This document shows positions 26,287 through 35,763 of a stretch of DNA of 64,000 bases, piece by piece; the stretch's first letter is position 1, and each line of letters starts with the position of its first letter. The position numbers and the translations under genes are program-made. A model generated the notes under the pieces. The model did no database searches. It saw nothing but the letters and a program-made list of their open reading frames with translations, and was not told the origin of the DNA. Source of the stretch: JAWPMT01 sp965242775 (lineage in GTDB: Bacteria > Bacteroidota > Bacteroidia > Cytophagales > Cyclobacteriaceae); the NCBI GenBank assembly GCA_965242775.1, contig CBDETI010000030.1, forward strand, positions 62,001 through 126,000, given 5' to 3'.

Positions 26287-27663
26287 CTACAAAATGTACT
26301 GACTGAGATCTTTGTTCTTCACAAGATCGGCAAGCCTTTCTGAGACCATCTCCTCTGTGATGACCACCTGCGCATTTGGACCGATCTTATCGGGGATGTC
26401 GAACAAAATATCATTCAACAGTTTGCTCATTACCGTGTGTAGGCGACGCGCCCCAATATTTTCGACTTCCTCGTTTATCTGAAAAGCCATCTCGGCGATT
26501 CTTTCCAGCGCCTGATCTTGGAATACTAAGCTTACCTGCTCGGCATCAAGCAAAGCCGTATACTGCTTGGTCAGTGAGTTTTTTGGCTCTTGAAGAATTT
26601 TGAGGAAATCTTGCTTGGTGAGATTTTCCAACTCTACTCTTATGGGGAATCGTCCCTGCAACTCAGGAATGAGATCTGAGGGCTTGGAAAAGTGGAAAGC
26701 CCCAGCCGCTATAAACAAGATGTGATCGGTTGTGATAACACCGTACTTGGTATTGACGGCACTACCTTCGACGATGGGCAGGAGATCTCTTTGGACTCCC
26801 TCCCGACTAACATCAGGACCACCCTTTCCTCCTCGTCCACCAGCAATTTTATCCACTTCATCGATGAAAATGATGCCTGTGTTTGCGGCACGCCGGATGG
26901 CCTCATCCTTCACCTCGTCCATGTCGATCAATTTTGCCGTCTCCTCATCCATCAGGATTTTCCGTGCCTCGGCGATGGTCACCTTCCGTTTTTTGCTCTT
27001 TTTTGGCATCATGTTACCGATCATCTCCTGCAAATTGATCATAGAGGACTCATCCATCATTCCTCCGCCGATCATTCCAACATTGGAGGCATTGGGAGCC
27101 TGCACGTCTATCTCTATTTTTCTATCATCCAGTTCACCGTTCTTAACTTTCTCCCTAAACCGATCTCTTGTCTTCTCATTGAGCTCCTTCTCCTCGGTTT
27201 CTTCATGATTGCCAAGGGCATGTGTCTTGGTAGTAGCCTTCAGTGGAGGAATCAGGGCATCCAAAATCTGCGTCTCAACAACCTCAGCGGCTTTTTCTCT
27301 AACCTCCTCTTTCTTCGCCTGTTTGACCAGGTTCACCGACTGTTCCACCAGGTCCCGGACCATACTCTCCACATCCCGTCCAACATAACCTACTTCTGTG
27401 AATTTTGAGGCTTCCACTTTGGTAAAAGGCGCTTCGGCGATCTTAGCCAATCTTCTGGCGATTTCTGTCTTTCCCACCCCGGTGGAACCAATGAGCAAAA
27501 TATTGTTGGGAACTATTTCTTTTCGAATGTCCTCTTTGACATTCATACGGCGCCACCTGTTCCTTAGCGCTATGGCGACATTTTTCTTGGCGTCGCGCTG
27601 CCCGATAATATATTTGTCTAGCTCCTCGACAATCTCATTAGGTGTCAAATTCATGTCCTTCAT
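26287..27663 (-). CDS. hslU: ATP-dependent protease ATPase subunit HslU (ClpY)
   Basis: 458 residues. HslU is a AAA+ ring unfoldase that feeds proteins to the HslV peptidase. N-terminal DKYIIGQRDAKKNVAIALRN, Walker A GSTGVGKTE (~57-65), an inserted I-domain (about 110-240), Walker B IIFIDEVDK (~258-266) and sensor/arginine regions (QGRFPIRVEL) are all present, and the C-terminus KDLSQYIL is the tail that docks into HslV. hslV is not in the window, although it is often adjacent. The start ATG is one base after the porQ stop, so this is the third gene of a lon-porQ-hslU operon. Confidence 0.96.
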   Translation of the reverse strand: MKDMNLTPNEIVEELDKYIIGQRDAKKNVAIALRNRWRRMNVKEDIRKEIVPNNILLIGSTGVGKTEIARRLAKIAEAPFTKVEASKFTEVGYVGRDVESMVRDLVEQSVNLVKQAKKEEVREKAAEVVETQILDALIPPLKATTKTHALGNHEETEEKELNEKTRDRFREKVKNGELDDRKIEIDVQAPNASNVGMIGGGMMDESSMINLQEMIGNMMPKKSKKRKVTIAEARKILMDEETAKLIDMDEVKDEAIRRAANTGIIFIDEVDKIAGGRGGKGGPDVSREGVQRDLLPIVEGSAVNTKYGVITTDHILFIAAGAFHFSKPSDLIPELQGRFPIRVELENLTKQDFLKILQEPKNSLTKQYTALLDAEQVSLVFQDQALERIAEMAFQINEEVENIGARRLHTVMSKLLNDILFDIPDKIGPNAQVVITEEMVSERLADLVKNKDLSQYIL

Positions 27664-27664
27664 C

Positions 27665-28663
27665 TCAAAATATTTTTCTTATACCCGATAGATTGCCCCT
27701 GACCCCAAAGGAAGTCAAGCCACCTGCCGCGTGATAAGTAGCCCTTGAAAAGATTATTTGCAGTTTTTTTATTTTCAGCTCAAAGCCAAAGCTGAAGCCC
27801 GCCCCAAAATTTCCTTGTGTCAATCTGAGCTCCTGATTCCTTAGATGGTTGTACCCAATCATAGCGGTCAATGCCTTGCCAATATACAGTTGCATACCCA
27901 CTGAAAGATGTCGGAAGAAAACATCAGCCCCGTTCACCTCAATTCCATCAGCAGGAAAATTATCAAAGTAGCCCAGGTCACGATTTAACTTAGACAAATT
28001 GAGTGAGAACCTCGCTGGCATGTACCTGGGTTTAAAACTTGCCCCCACTTGCAGATCCAAGGGCAAACCCGGATTCGATCCTTGCCAAAAAGTAAGCGTG
28101 GCACCGAGGTTTTTAACTAATACACCAAACGAAAAATCAGCCCGAGGGTGAATAAAAACACCTCCCAGGTCAGCGGCAACAGCAGAAGCAGAGTGGCCAT
28201 CGATGCTGGTAAATAGATACTTTACGTTTGCTCCGAGGGAAAAAGGTCCAAGTCGGTGACTTTTGGTGATCCGCAGGCAATAATCTTGTGGGGAAAAGGT
28301 ACCCAGGTCGTTACCGATATCGTCGGTTCTTTGGAATTCCCCGTAGTTAAGATAGGAAAGGCCTGCTCCAAAAAGACCGGCATTTCCGATGGAGAAGGCA
28401 CCGCCGACATTAAGCAAATTTATCCCACCAAGAAAGGGTGAATACTGCAGAAAAAAATCACCAATCGCTACGGAATCCATCAGTGCCGGATTGTCTGCGG
28501 CCATGGTGACGTCTCTGTCGGCTAGTCCTACGTTGGTACCTCCCATCGCCGACGACCTTGCCGAGGAAGGCATATCCAAAATACCAAATAGCGAAGTTTG
28601 CTTTTGGGATTGACAGTTGATAGCCAGGGCCAATGAAAAAGAAAGGGCAAGCACTAACCTCAA
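27665..28663 (-). CDS. porQ: Type IX secretion system protein PorQ
   Basis: 332 residues, with a signal peptide (LVLALSFSLALAINCQSQ) and an outer-membrane beta-barrel-like sequence. SSARSSAMGGTNVGLADRDV, AADNPALMDS and NYGEFQRTDDIGN fit PorQ, a component of the T9SS that exports gliding and surface enzymes. The start must be TTG (28663): it overlaps the lon stop as TTGA, and the next ATG would remove the signal peptide. The gene ends one base before hslU. So a T9SS gene is sandwiched and coupled between two ATP-dependent protease genes. Confidence 0.87.
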   Translation of the reverse strand: MRLVLALSFSLALAINCQSQKQTSLFGILDMPSSARSSAMGGTNVGLADRDVTMAADNPALMDSVAIGDFFLQYSPFLGGINLLNVGGAFSIGNAGLFGAGLSYLNYGEFQRTDDIGNDLGTFSPQDYCLRITKSHRLGPFSLGANVKYLFTSIDGHSASAVAADLGGVFIHPRADFSFGVLVKNLGATLTFWQGSNPGLPLDLQVGASFKPRYMPARFSLNLSKLNRDLGYFDNFPADGIEVNGADVFFRHLSVGMQLYIGKALTAMIGYNHLRNQELRLTQGNFGAGFSFGFELKIKKLQIIFSRATYHAAGGLTSFGVRGNLSGIRKIF

Positions 28664-31131
28664 ACCTTAGTGGGTTCGGCAATTACGAATTCTATAGGGT
28701 TAGTCACCTTTTCTTTTAGCAATGCCAGATCAAGCACTTCCGACACTTCCTTAACAAAATGGATGCTCAATCCCTTCACGTAACTCTCAGTAATTTCTTC
28801 AAAATCCTTTTTATTCCTTTCACAAAGAACGATTTCTTTGATTCCAGCGCGCTTTGCAGCCAATATTTTTTCTTTAATTCCTCCCACAGGTAGCACTTTA
28901 CCGCGGAGCGTAATCTCACCGGTCATAGCAAGTTTGTTTCGGATCTTGCGTTGAGTGAAAACCGATGCTAGTGCCGTGAGCATCGTTATACCCGCCGATG
29001 GGCCATCTTTTGGTACTGCTCCAGCAGGTACATGAACATGCAGGTCGTAATTCTCGAAGATTCTATAATCCAGATCAAGAAGGGCAGCATTTGATTTCAG
29101 AAATGACAAGGCCGTAATAGCAGACTCCTTCATTACATCTCCAAGCTGACCGCTGAGGGTGAGTTTACCTTTCCCTCGACTTACACTTGCTTCTATAAAG
29201 AGAATTTCTCCTCCCACAGGAGTCCAGGCCAGGCCAGTAGCGACGCCCGCAAAGTCGTTGCTCTCATAGTGCTCTTTATCGAATCGCTCAGGTCCCAGGA
29301 TGCTTCTGATCTGGGATTCGGTAATTTTCTTGGGCGCATCCTCTTCCATGGCGATGTTCTTGGCCACATTTCTGCAGACAGAAGCAATCCGGCGTTCCAA
29401 ATTGCGAACCCCTGATTCCCGAGTATAGTCGTTCACAATTTTGACAATGGCCTTGTTATCAAAAGCGATATCCTCTGCACGTAATCCATGTTCCTCTCTT
29501 TGCTTAGGCATCAAGTGCTTCTTCGCTATCTCTACTTTTTCTTCTAAGGTGTACCCAGTGATCTCAATGATCTCCATCCGATCCCGTAGCGCCGGCTGAA
29601 TGGTATCAAGCGAATTGGCAGTAGCAATGAACAACACCTTGGACAGGTCATAATCAACCTCCACGTAATTGTCCTTAAAAGTTGTGTTCTGCTCAGGGTC
29701 CAGTACCTCCAGCAACGCAGAAGACGGATCCCCTCGGAAGTCAGAGGAAACCTTGTCAATTTCATCCAGGATGAACACCGGATTAGAAGATTTTGCCTTC
29801 TTGATATTCTGGATGATCTTTCCCGGCATGGCCCCGATGTAGGTCTTTCTATGCCCGCGGATTTCCGCCTCGTCATGAACACCCCCCAAGGACATCCGGA
29901 TATATTTTCTATTGAGTGCTTCGGCGATGGACCGGCCGAGTGAGGTTTTGCCGACACCAGGGGGGCCATAAAGGCATAGGATGGGCCCCTTTAGGTCGTT
30001 CTTAAGCTTCCTGACTGCCAGGTACTCCAAAATACGCTCCTTTACCTTCTCTAATCCGTAGTGTTGGTCATCGAGGATTTTGGCCGCATTCTTCAAATCG
30101 AAATTGTCGTCTGTGTATTCTCCCCAGGGCAGCTCTACCAGGAGCTCCGCATAACTCATGGCCACAGGATACTCGGCCGCCGACGGGTTCATCCTCCCAA
30201 TTTTGTCTAGTTCCTTTGCAAAGTGTTCTGCAACTTCTGTCGGCCAGGTTTTTCCAGCAGCCTTTTTACGCAGTGCTTGCAACTCCTGATCGGGGCCCCC
30301 TTGACCTAATTCGTCTTGGAGGACTTTCATTTGTTGCCGAAGGAAATAATCTCTTTGCTGCTGATCAATATCGGAATGTACTTTGTTCTGAATTTCCTGC
30401 TTAAGCTCCAGCATCTGGATATCCTTAAGCATGTACTGAAGGAGCTTCTCCGCGCGGGCTTTGGGATGCCCTATTTCTAACAATCCCTGCTTATCCGCCA
30501 CCGAAGCGTTGATGTTAGAACTAAGGAAATGAGTCAAAAAAGAGGCATTGTCAATGTTATCAACTGCAATCTGGGCTTCCTTGGGAATCTCAGGATTCAG
30601 CTTCATGACCTTATTGGCGGCCTCTTTCAAGGATTGATTGATCGCAACCACTTCTTCTTCATCACCTTCTAGCTCCCCCTCCTTCAATAAGGAATAAGTG
30701 ACTTTCAAGAATGGTTCGTCGGTGACCATTGCACCAATTTCAAACCGTTTCTGGCCTTGAATAATGATTGTAGTGTTGCCGTCTGGCAAGACAAGCATTT
30801 TTATAATCTTGGCGATTGTCCCAATACCATAGAGATCATCAAAGGAAGGATCCTCTACTTTGTTATTTCTTTGAGCCACCACACCGATTATCCGATCCCC
30901 TTTATAGGATTTTTTTACCAGTTTGATGGACTTCTGACGTCCCACGGTTATGGGTATCACCACACCAGGAAATAAAACCGTATTGCGAATAGGCAAAACA
31001 GGCAATTCCGCCGGCAAACTAGCGTCGCTCAGTTCGTCATCTTCATTAGGATGAGCAATTTGAATTAGCTCATCCGCTTCATCATCTACATATTCAGGCA
31101 GGACCACCTGGAAATCCTTATTATCAAACAT
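28660..31131 (-). CDS. lon: ATP-dependent Lon protease
   Basis: 823 residues. Lon degrades misfolded and regulatory proteins in the cytosol. Order: N-terminal LON substrate-binding domain (~45-240, starts ELPVLPIRNTVLFPGVVIPI), coiled helical region, AAA+ module with Walker A GPPGVGKTS (~388) and Walker B FILDEIDKV, and a C-terminal protease domain with the Ser-Lys dyad: Ser in KDGPSAGITM (~711) and Lys in GGIKEKILAAKRAG (~753). The acidic leader (VDDEADELIQIAHPNEDDEL) is common in Bacteroidota Lon. It heads the lon-porQ-hslU operon. A perfect 13-bp dyad lies 10 bp before the start. Confidence 0.97.
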   Translation of the reverse strand: MFDNKDFQVVLPEYVDDEADELIQIAHPNEDDELSDASLPAELPVLPIRNTVLFPGVVIPITVGRQKSIKLVKKSYKGDRIIGVVAQRNNKVEDPSFDDLYGIGTIAKIIKMLVLPDGNTTIIIQGQKRFEIGAMVTDEPFLKVTYSLLKEGELEGDEEEVVAINQSLKEAANKVMKLNPEIPKEAQIAVDNIDNASFLTHFLSSNINASVADKQGLLEIGHPKARAEKLLQYMLKDIQMLELKQEIQNKVHSDIDQQQRDYFLRQQMKVLQDELGQGGPDQELQALRKKAAGKTWPTEVAEHFAKELDKIGRMNPSAAEYPVAMSYAELLVELPWGEYTDDNFDLKNAAKILDDQHYGLEKVKERILEYLAVRKLKNDLKGPILCLYGPPGVGKTSLGRSIAEALNRKYIRMSLGGVHDEAEIRGHRKTYIGAMPGKIIQNIKKAKSSNPVFILDEIDKVSSDFRGDPSSALLEVLDPEQNTTFKDNYVEVDYDLSKVLFIATANSLDTIQPALRDRMEIIEITGYTLEEKVEIAKKHLMPKQREEHGLRAEDIAFDNKAIVKIVNDYTRESGVRNLERRIASVCRNVAKNIAMEEDAPKKITESQIRSILGPERFDKEHYESNDFAGVATGLAWTPVGGEILFIEASVSRGKGKLTLSGQLGDVMKESAITALSFLKSNAALLDLDYRIFENYDLHVHVPAGAVPKDGPSAGITMLTALASVFTQRKIRNKLAMTGEITLRGKVLPVGGIKEKILAAKRAGIKEIVLCERNKKDFEEITESYVKGLSIHFVKEVSEVLDLALLKEKVTNPIEFVIAEPTKV

Positions 31132-31141
31132 GAAAAATGTA

Positions 31142-31154
31142 TGTCAAAATGACA
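31142..31154. promoter_or_regulatory. Candidate operator: palindrome TGTCA-AAA-TGACA before lon
   Basis: A perfect 5-bp inverted repeat with a 3-bp centre, beginning 10 bp upstream of the lon ATG. Its position in the presumed leader or promoter would suit a regulator of the lon operon. I do not recognise the binding protein. Confidence 0.3.
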
Positions 31155-31220
31155 GATTTCTTCGTTAAATGTCTTAAATCAACTCAGCAACATAAAGTGT
31201 CAATCTGTATGCCAAATTAA

Positions 31221-31249
31221 TTGTTGCCGGTTATTTGGTGTTATCTTTA
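31221..31249 (+). promoter_or_regulatory. Candidate promoter for the OmpA/PD40 gene
   Basis: TTG (31221-31223), 18-bp spacer, then TATCTTTA (31242-31249), one base off TAnnTTTG, 38 bp before ATG 31288. Confidence 0.35.
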
Positions 31250-31287
31250 ATTAAAAATGCAATTTTGGCTGACTTTTGGTCGAAATC

Positions 31288-33291
31288 ATGAAGCGGCTTC
31301 TATCATATTGTGGGTTCGTCATGCTGATACTGCTGCTATCATCTACAGCAGAGGCCCAGTTTCGAAAGAAAAGAAAGGAAATCCCGGTGGCTACGGATAC
31401 GCTGCCTTCGGATGTAGTGCTCAACATCTACCGTTTTGACAATGTGGGTCGTGTAGATTACTACTACGACGCGGGCAAAATGGCTAGGATTCAGCAACTT
31501 GAACGCGAAAAAAATTGGGAAAGACTGTTTGTCGCGTTAAAAGATTATGTCGGCAACTTCGGTATCCAGAACTTCTACAAAGACACACGATTAATTTGGA
31601 GGCTTGCTAAGCTTACCGAATTGTTTGGCGATTATGAAGAAGCCAGGTCCTTGTATCGATTGGTACTGAGGCATCATCACCAGGGAATCGACATCCATGA
31701 GATAGAGATATACTATGACTCCCTCAATAACATCGAAGCTGAAGAGTATGTACCGATCGACTACTACTATGAGTTAGTTGAACATCGCAAGCTGATAGAC
31801 ACATTGAGGCCACCAAGAGGTGTATTACTGAACATGGGTACAGCAGTAAACAGCAGTAAAGCGGATTATGGACCCACCCTCGCTTTGACTGACGATGTGC
31901 TGATTTTCACCTCTAAAAGAAACAACCTGGACTTGTCGATCAGAAGACGCGACAATGAGGACTTGTTTTTTACTCAAAAGGATGACTATGGTATTTGGTC
32001 AGAGGCGCGCGAAATGAAAGGCCTCAACTCGCTCTATAATGAAGGGAGTGCGGTATTAAGTAGAGATGGCCAGACGCTCTATTTCTCTCGGTGCGAATGC
32101 ATTGACTGCATTGGAGATTGTGATTTATTTGTGACAACACTTCAAGCAGATAGTACCTGGGGGGATATCAAAAACCTGGGAGTGAATGTAAACAGCTTAA
32201 GTTGGGACTCGCATCCGTCTCTCAGCCATACGGAGGACACGTTGTACTTCGCGTCCGATCGGCTGGGAGGGTTTGGTCTTGCAGACATTTACTTCACCTG
32301 GAAAAATATCAATGGCACCTGGGCTCCTGCACAGAACCTCGGTCCGGTTATCAATACTCGTAACAATGATGTGAGCCCGTTTTACCATCCGGTATTTAAG
32401 ATCCTTTATTTTACTTCCAATGGTCAACTCTACAATTTCGGAGAGTACGATATCTACAAATCCTATGACCTGGATAATAACTGGACAGAACCCCACAACA
32501 TAGGCCCGCTGGTCAACGGAAGAGGGAGTGAGTTCTATTTCACCATCGACAGTGAATCGAGGAACCTCTTCTACTCCCGTAGCTCCAGCAGAGATCTCAA
32601 TAAACAAGACCTTTACTCATTTCCGCTGCCCATGGAGGCCCAGCCTTTGGCAACAACCCGACTTAGCGGAACGCTCACTGATTCCCTCACCGGGGCACCT
32701 TTTAGGGGTATCGTCACGATTATTGACCTGGACGAGGGTATCGAGGTGGCACCAAGGTTTTTGAGGGCGGATGGTAGTTTTGAGTTTAAGCTAATAGATA
32801 AACGTAATTACCTGCTAGTAATCCAGGGGGATGACTTCTTTAGAATCGAGGAGGCATTTTTCCTCGATGGTCCCACCGAGCTAAACAAAGTAACAGAGCC
32901 GCTTGCAGCACGGGTGAAATTCGAATCCATCGAGTTTGACGTAGGTGAGGCAGACCTGAAACCCTCCATGTACGGAGACCTTAACAAGATTGTAAATTTC
33001 CTGTATGACAATATAGATTTCAAACTCCGGGTATCTGGTCATACGGATTCCTTCGGAGCGGAAGACTTCAACCTTAAGCTTTCCAAATTACGGGCTCAGG
33101 TAATTAGGGACTACATCGTGATCTTTGCTGGCATCCACGAAAGCAGAGTGGAAAATGAAGGATACGGTAGTTCCCGACCCCTGGTGGAAGAAACATCAGA
33201 AGCTGATCAAGCGCTGAATCGCAGGGTGGAATTTGAGATTTACAGGCCTGCTTCCCATGTTGATGTGACCGAAGAAGATCCTGAGGATTAG
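31288..33291 (+). CDS. OmpA-family protein with TPR-like and PD40 repeats
   Basis: About 667 residues. A signal peptide (MKRLLSYCGFVMLILLLSSTAEAQ) is followed by a helical TPR-like region (~60-140), a PD40 beta-propeller (~170-440, e.g. NEGSAVLSRDGQTLYFSRCE, WDSHPSLSHTEDTLYFASDR, NDVSPFYHPVFKILYFTSNG), a carboxypeptidase-regulatory-like strand domain (~455-530), and a C-terminal OmpA domain (~545-655: FDVGEADLKPSMYGDL, LRVSGHTDSFGAEDFN, LNRRVEFEIYRP) that binds peptidoglycan. The TPR-propeller-OmpA order resembles PorE of the T9SS. ATG 31288 is used; an in-frame TTG at 31276 is not needed. The stop overlaps convergent rseP by 4 bp. Confidence 0.87.
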   Translation: MKRLLSYCGFVMLILLLSSTAEAQFRKKRKEIPVATDTLPSDVVLNIYRFDNVGRVDYYYDAGKMARIQQLEREKNWERLFVALKDYVGNFGIQNFYKDTRLIWRLAKLTELFGDYEEARSLYRLVLRHHHQGIDIHEIEIYYDSLNNIEAEEYVPIDYYYELVEHRKLIDTLRPPRGVLLNMGTAVNSSKADYGPTLALTDDVLIFTSKRNNLDLSIRRRDNEDLFFTQKDDYGIWSEAREMKGLNSLYNEGSAVLSRDGQTLYFSRCECIDCIGDCDLFVTTLQADSTWGDIKNLGVNVNSLSWDSHPSLSHTEDTLYFASDRLGGFGLADIYFTWKNINGTWAPAQNLGPVINTRNNDVSPFYHPVFKILYFTSNGQLYNFGEYDIYKSYDLDNNWTEPHNIGPLVNGRGSEFYFTIDSESRNLFYSRSSSRDLNKQDLYSFPLPMEAQPLATTRLSGTLTDSLTGAPFRGIVTIIDLDEGIEVAPRFLRADGSFEFKLIDKRNYLLVIQGDDFFRIEEAFFLDGPTELNKVTEPLAARVKFESIEFDVGEADLKPSMYGDLNKIVNFLYDNIDFKLRVSGHTDSFGAEDFNLKLSKLRAQVIRDYIVIFAGIHESRVENEGYGSSRPLVEETSEADQALNRRVEFEIYRPASHVDVTEEDPED

Positions 33292-34601
33292 AAGAATTTG
33301 GAAATATCGTTGAAGATCGCAAATACCATCAGGCCGAGGATCAGCACCATACCAACTTTCTGAGCATTCTCCAGGAATTTATCTGATGGCTTCCTGCCCG
33401 TAACCATTTCCCAGGTTAAAAACATTACATGTCCCCCGTCCAGCGCCGGAATAGGAAGCAAATTCATAAAGGCAAGGACCATTGAAAGCAGGCCAGTTAT
33501 GTTCCAAAAATTCAACCAATCCCAGGTACCTCCAAACAGTCCCGCGATACCAATGGGTCCTGAAAGGGAATTGCGAGGAGAAATGTCTCCTGAAAAGATT
33601 TTTCCGAATGCGCGGATATTGAGCCATACAATACCAAATGCCCGGTTAGTGCCTTTCGGGATGGATTCGCCAAAAGAGTACTCTGTTCGGGACTCTTGTA
33701 GCAGCGCTCGATGGAAAAACCCTATTTTACCATCTTCATCAACAATCAACTCCAGCGACACGTTTTCGCCCGACCGATCTACCTCAACAGCTATGGAGCC
33801 ATTTCTATTTTGGTCTGCGATGGGACCCACTTCATCAAAATAAGTAATCGGTTGACCTTGAATCGAAAGGATTTTGTCTCCTACCAACAAACCACCTTGA
33901 ATGGCATTGCTCCCTGATGGAATGGAGCCTACCTCAAACGGTGCCCTAAATCCGACGAAAGACCTTCTTTGACCTCCATCGGAAAGCTTGTCAAGGAAGT
34001 TGCCTGGTACATCAACCTGAAAGCGCTCACCATCCCTGTCAACTGTATAATAGGCATTCTCTGCAAGCAGTACATCAGGACTATAGATATCTTGAAATTT
34101 CTTAAAGTCTTGGCCACTAATGTTGACAATACGATCACCCGTACGCAAGCCAATTTCCTCCCCTAGCTCATAAGCGACAATACCGTGCTTGTTCAATTCT
34201 TCCTTGGAAAGGTAAGTTTCACCCTGAGAATAGGTCAGAAAAATGAATACAATTATTCCGGTAACTACGTTCACGATGATGCCTCCCAACATCACAATGA
34301 GTCGTTGCCAGGCCGGTTTGGCCCGAAATTCCCATGGCTCGGGTTCGGCGTTGAGATTTTTCACATCGAGGGATTCATCGATCATCCCACTGATCTTTAC
34401 AAATCCACCAAGCGGGATGGCCCCAATCGAGTACTCAGTTTCACCGAACTTTTTGCCCCAAATCTTAGGAGGAAAGCCTATTGAATACTTCTCAACCCTC
34501 ATACCAAAGACCTTGGCCGCCACCAGATGGCCCAGTTCATGTACACCTACCAAAATCGAAAGCCCAAGTAACAATTGGACTGTCATGATTATTCCTTCCA
34601 T
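33288..34601 (-). CDS. rseP: Site-2 metalloprotease RseP
   Basis: 437 residues of the intramembrane zinc protease family that cleaves membrane-spanning anti-sigma factors and remnant signal peptides. The zinc motif HELGH is at residues 21-25 in the first helix (LGLSILVGVHELGHLVAAKV), a PDZ domain occupies about 200-290 (GLLVGDKILSIQGQPITYFD), and the third ligand lies in LLPIPALDGGH (~380). The ATG overlaps the dxr stop by one base (TAATG), so the genes are coupled. dxr-rseP linkage is common in bacteria. Confidence 0.94.
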   Translation of the reverse strand: MEGIIMTVQLLLGLSILVGVHELGHLVAAKVFGMRVEKYSIGFPPKIWGKKFGETEYSIGAIPLGGFVKISGMIDESLDVKNLNAEPEPWEFRAKPAWQRLIVMLGGIIVNVVTGIIVFIFLTYSQGETYLSKEELNKHGIVAYELGEEIGLRTGDRIVNISGQDFKKFQDIYSPDVLLAENAYYTVDRDGERFQVDVPGNFLDKLSDGGQRRSFVGFRAPFEVGSIPSGSNAIQGGLLVGDKILSIQGQPITYFDEVGPIADQNRNGSIAVEVDRSGENVSLELIVDEDGKIGFFHRALLQESRTEYSFGESIPKGTNRAFGIVWLNIRAFGKIFSGDISPRNSLSGPIGIAGLFGGTWDWLNFWNITGLLSMVLAFMNLLPIPALDGGHVMFLTWEMVTGRKPSDKFLENAQKVGMVLILGLMVFAIFNDISKFF

Positions 34602-35761
34602 TACCCTATTAACTCTTTTGCTTTAATCCGTGTTTCTATGTCCGTGCTTATATAATCCTCCAAAAGTGGATTTTGGATGAAGCTCATCCGCTTCATGCAC
34701 GCTTCAATAATGTCTGATATCTCTAAAAAACCTACTTTATCCTTCAAAAATGCTGCAACTGCGACCTCATTAGCTGCATTCAGCACACAAGGCATATTGC
34801 CACCATCCCTCATGGACTGATACGCCAATTCCAAGTTTCGAAAAGTGTCCAAATCTGGCTTTTCAAAAGTCAACTCCGGATAATCCATGAAATTGAAGCG
34901 CGGGAAGTCGTTTTTAAGCCTGGATGGATACCCCATCGCAAACTGAATAGGCATACGCATATCGGGCAATCCGAGTTGTGCTTTAATTGAGCCATCTTCG
35001 AATTGTACCATCGAATGAATAATAGACTGAGGATGCACTACCACTTCGATTTTCTCCATGCTCAGTGCAAAGAGCCACTTGGCTTCAATGACTTCCAATC
35101 CCTTGTTCATGAGGCTGGCAGAGTCGATCGTCACCTTGGCCCCCATATCCCAGTTAGGATGCTTCAACGCCTGTTCCTTGGTCACCGCTAGCAAAGCCTC
35201 TCTCTTTTTTCCTCGAAATGGTCCTCCGCTCGCGGTTAAGATCAATTTCTCAATTGGGTTGTGAAACTCGCCTACCAGGCATTGAAAAATTGCTGAGTGC
35301 TCGGAATCTACAGGGTAAATGTTTACCCCCTTTTCTCGAGCCAACTCGGTGATAAGTGCTCCTCCGACCACCAACGTCTCTTTGTTGGCCAAGGCAATAT
35401 TTTTCTGGGCTTCTATTGCAGCAATGGTTGGTTTTAGGCCCGCATAGCCCACCAAAGCAGTCAATACCAGGTCTACAGTATCCATCTGAACTACATGCTC
35501 CATGGCTTTTTCGCCACTGTATACCTTAATGTCCAGCGGGTCCAATGCCGCAAAAACCTCATCGTATAAATTGTCCTCGCCAATGACAACTACATTCGGT
35601 TTGTACTTGGCGGCTTGTTCAATCAACAAGGTCGCATTGCGGTTGGCGGTAAGAACTTCTACCTCAAATTGGTCAGGGTTCTGATCCACCACTTGAAGTG
35701 CCTGTGTGCCGATAGAGCCTGTAGCGCCGAGAATGGCAATTCTTTTCTTCGAAGATTCCAA
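34601..35761 (-). CDS. dxr: 1-deoxy-D-xylulose 5-phosphate reductoisomerase
   Basis: 386 residues. Converts DXP to MEP with NADPH, the committed step of non-mevalonate isoprenoid synthesis. NADPH motif ILGATGSIGTQALQVV (8-23), ANKETLVVGG (~124), the metal/substrate motif PVDSEHSAIFQ (~151) and MNKGLEVIEAKWLF (~215) are all intact. The start is 2 bp after the GH3 stop and the end overlaps rseP, so it lies inside the recQ-purD-GH3-dxr-rseP gene string. Confidence 0.96.
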   Translation of the reverse strand: MESSKKRIAILGATGSIGTQALQVVDQNPDQFEVEVLTANRNATLLIEQAAKYKPNVVVIGEDNLYDEVFAALDPLDIKVYSGEKAMEHVVQMDTVDLVLTALVGYAGLKPTIAAIEAQKNIALANKETLVVGGALITELAREKGVNIYPVDSEHSAIFQCLVGEFHNPIEKLILTASGGPFRGKKREALLAVTKEQALKHPNWDMGAKVTIDSASLMNKGLEVIEAKWLFALSMEKIEVVVHPQSIIHSMVQFEDGSIKAQLGLPDMRMPIQFAMGYPSRLKNDFPRFNFMDYPELTFEKPDLDTFRNLELAYQSMRDGGNMPCVLNAANEVAVAAFLKDKVGFLEISDIIEACMKRMSFIQNPLLEDYISTDIETRIKAKELIG

Positions 35762-35763
35762 TA

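Noticed and set aside
26692..27408. A 238-residue plus-strand frame
   Set aside because: Antisense of hslU; low-complexity composition typical of a shadow frame.
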